Origin: an uncultured Pseudomonadota bacterium
Lineage (GTDB): Bacteria; Pseudomonadota; Gammaproteobacteria; Burkholderiales; JALYOK01
DNA length: 64,000 nt
Direction of reading: 5' to 3'
NCBI GenBank assembly: GCA_902826775.1
Contig: CADEHE010000001.1
Location: 1 to 64,000 of the forward strand
Made by a program: the position numbers and the translations under genes. This document shows positions 63,625-64,000 of this stretch, in pieces. Under the pieces are notes generated by a model. The model saw nothing but the letters and a program-made list of their open reading frames with translations. It made no database searches and was not told the origin of the DNA. Position 1 is the stretch's first letter. Each line of letters begins with the position of its first letter.

Positions 63625-63659
63625 CGGACGCAAAACTTTGTGTAGTTAAATGGTAGATG

Positions 63660-63682
63660 CGCTATGTAAACGCCACATAGCG
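63660..63682 (+). terminator. hairpin after the repeat-protein gene
   Basis: CGCTATGT (63660-63667) pairs with ACATAGCG (63675-63682), followed by TAAGATTT. Likely terminator. Confidence 0.5.
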
Positions 63683-63702
63683 TAAGATTTCCCCACCTGG
63701 TA

Positions 63703-63733
63703 GCAGGAGTCCGCAACATTCGCGGGCTCCTGC
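63703..63733. repeat. 12-bp stem hairpin
   Basis: GCAGGAGTCCGC (63703-63714) pairs with GCGGGCTCCTGC (63722-63733) with one G-T pair and a 7-base loop. No T-run follows, so it may be a bidirectional terminator or a regulatory structure before the next gene. Confidence 0.4.
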
Positions 63734-63793
63734 CGTTAACAAGACCAGGCTAGGGGAGATCTCATCGACGCATCTAACCCGGCTGCGCACCTG

Positions 63794-64000
63794 ATGCGGC
63801 GCAGCATATTTTCCGCAGCAGCGTGTACGCTGCTCGGGAGCCTCTTTCTCCCAATTCCCGCTCACTGCGAGGGCCACGTCGACGACACAGTCCTCGCCAA
63901 CGCTGCAGCGCGTGTGTTCAAACTTGCCGTGTTGCAGCCGGATGGCAGCGAAGACAGCGGCTCGGCGACGTTGTTTGCAACAGGAAAGCTGGTAACGAAC
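63794..64000 (+). CDS. start of a probable trypsin-like serine protease
   Basis: 69 codons to the window edge. A signal peptide (MRRSIFSAAACTLLGSLFLPIPAHC) is followed by ARVFKLAVLQPDGSEDSGSATLFATGKLVTN. The GSATLFATGKLVTN stretch resembles the strand before the catalytic His of DegP-like or trypsin-like proteases (G-x-A-x-LVTN-x-H). The catalytic residues lie beyond the edge. Confidence 0.5.
   Translation, partial: MRRSIFSAAACTLLGSLFLPIPAHCEGHVDDTVLANAAARVFKLAVLQPDGSEDSGSATLFATGKLVTN

Overview
The window looks like chromosomal DNA of a GC-rich betaproteobacterium. The evidence is the long proteobacterial glutamate-cysteine ligase with gshB behind it, a two-ACT-domain ilvA, the rpiA-phoU pair, and the argA/yggX/rsmE group. 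The right half is mostly ordinary housekeeping and exported-protein genes. The left third is accessory DNA with many broken genes.

Bases 1-21905 read as an integrated island. They begin with a DNA-damage group: the C-terminal part of an SRAP (YedK/HMCES) protein, a LexA-type repressor preceded by two GAAC-N4-GTTC palindromes exactly 30 bp apart, and an MrfA/MrfB-like helicase-nuclease pair. In this copy mrfA has an in-frame TGA and mrfB a frameshift. Next comes an effector-rich cluster (5.66-19.64 kb): a patatin lipase, a DUF4062-NTPase-TPR STAND protein, a 1192-residue membrane protein with a run of 13 glycines, an FHA-receiver-TIR fusion whose receiver has Glu at the phosphorylation site, a CHAT (caspase-like) protease, and a response regulator with three tandem LuxR helix-turn-helix units. 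An IS remnant separates the FHA-REC-TIR and CHAT genes. The island ends with an IS3 remnant, a tyrosine integrase and the 3' part of a tRNA-Thr(UGU), which is the probable attachment site. I regard this cluster as the best candidate in the window for an undescribed signalling or immunity system.

From 22 to 27 kb the DNA is rearranged. A 184-bp direct repeat brackets a truncated glycine-zipper gene joined tail-first to a 5'-truncated SBP56 (methanethiol-oxidase family) gene, a ferredoxin, a CoA-binding protein and a decayed IS91-type transposase. From 27 to 37 kb lie secreted proteins of unknown role, an M48/TPR lipoprotein protease, a short MerR protein, two SDR enzymes, a zinc-ribbon rhomboid that lacks its catalytic serine, and a PPOX flavoprotein.

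From 37 to 46 kb there is a LuxR-type regulator without a normal start codon and an operon of two NMT1/SsuA-like binding proteins, SCO1 and a hybrid histidine kinase. Beside it are a third (truncated) and a fourth binding-protein copy, with a Phd/PIN and an MNT/HEPN toxin-antitoxin module inserted between the copies. From 46 to 64 kb follow a cupin, an alpha/beta hydrolase, a large TPR protein, a polysaccharide deacetylase with a GNAT protein, an aldehyde dehydrogenase homologue lacking three catalytic residues, ilvA, rpiA, phoU, yggX, argA, rsmE, an inositol-monophosphatase-family gene, a cytochrome c, gshB, gshA, a small repeat protein and the start of a probable trypsin-like protease. All functions are inferred from motifs read by eye; no database search was run.
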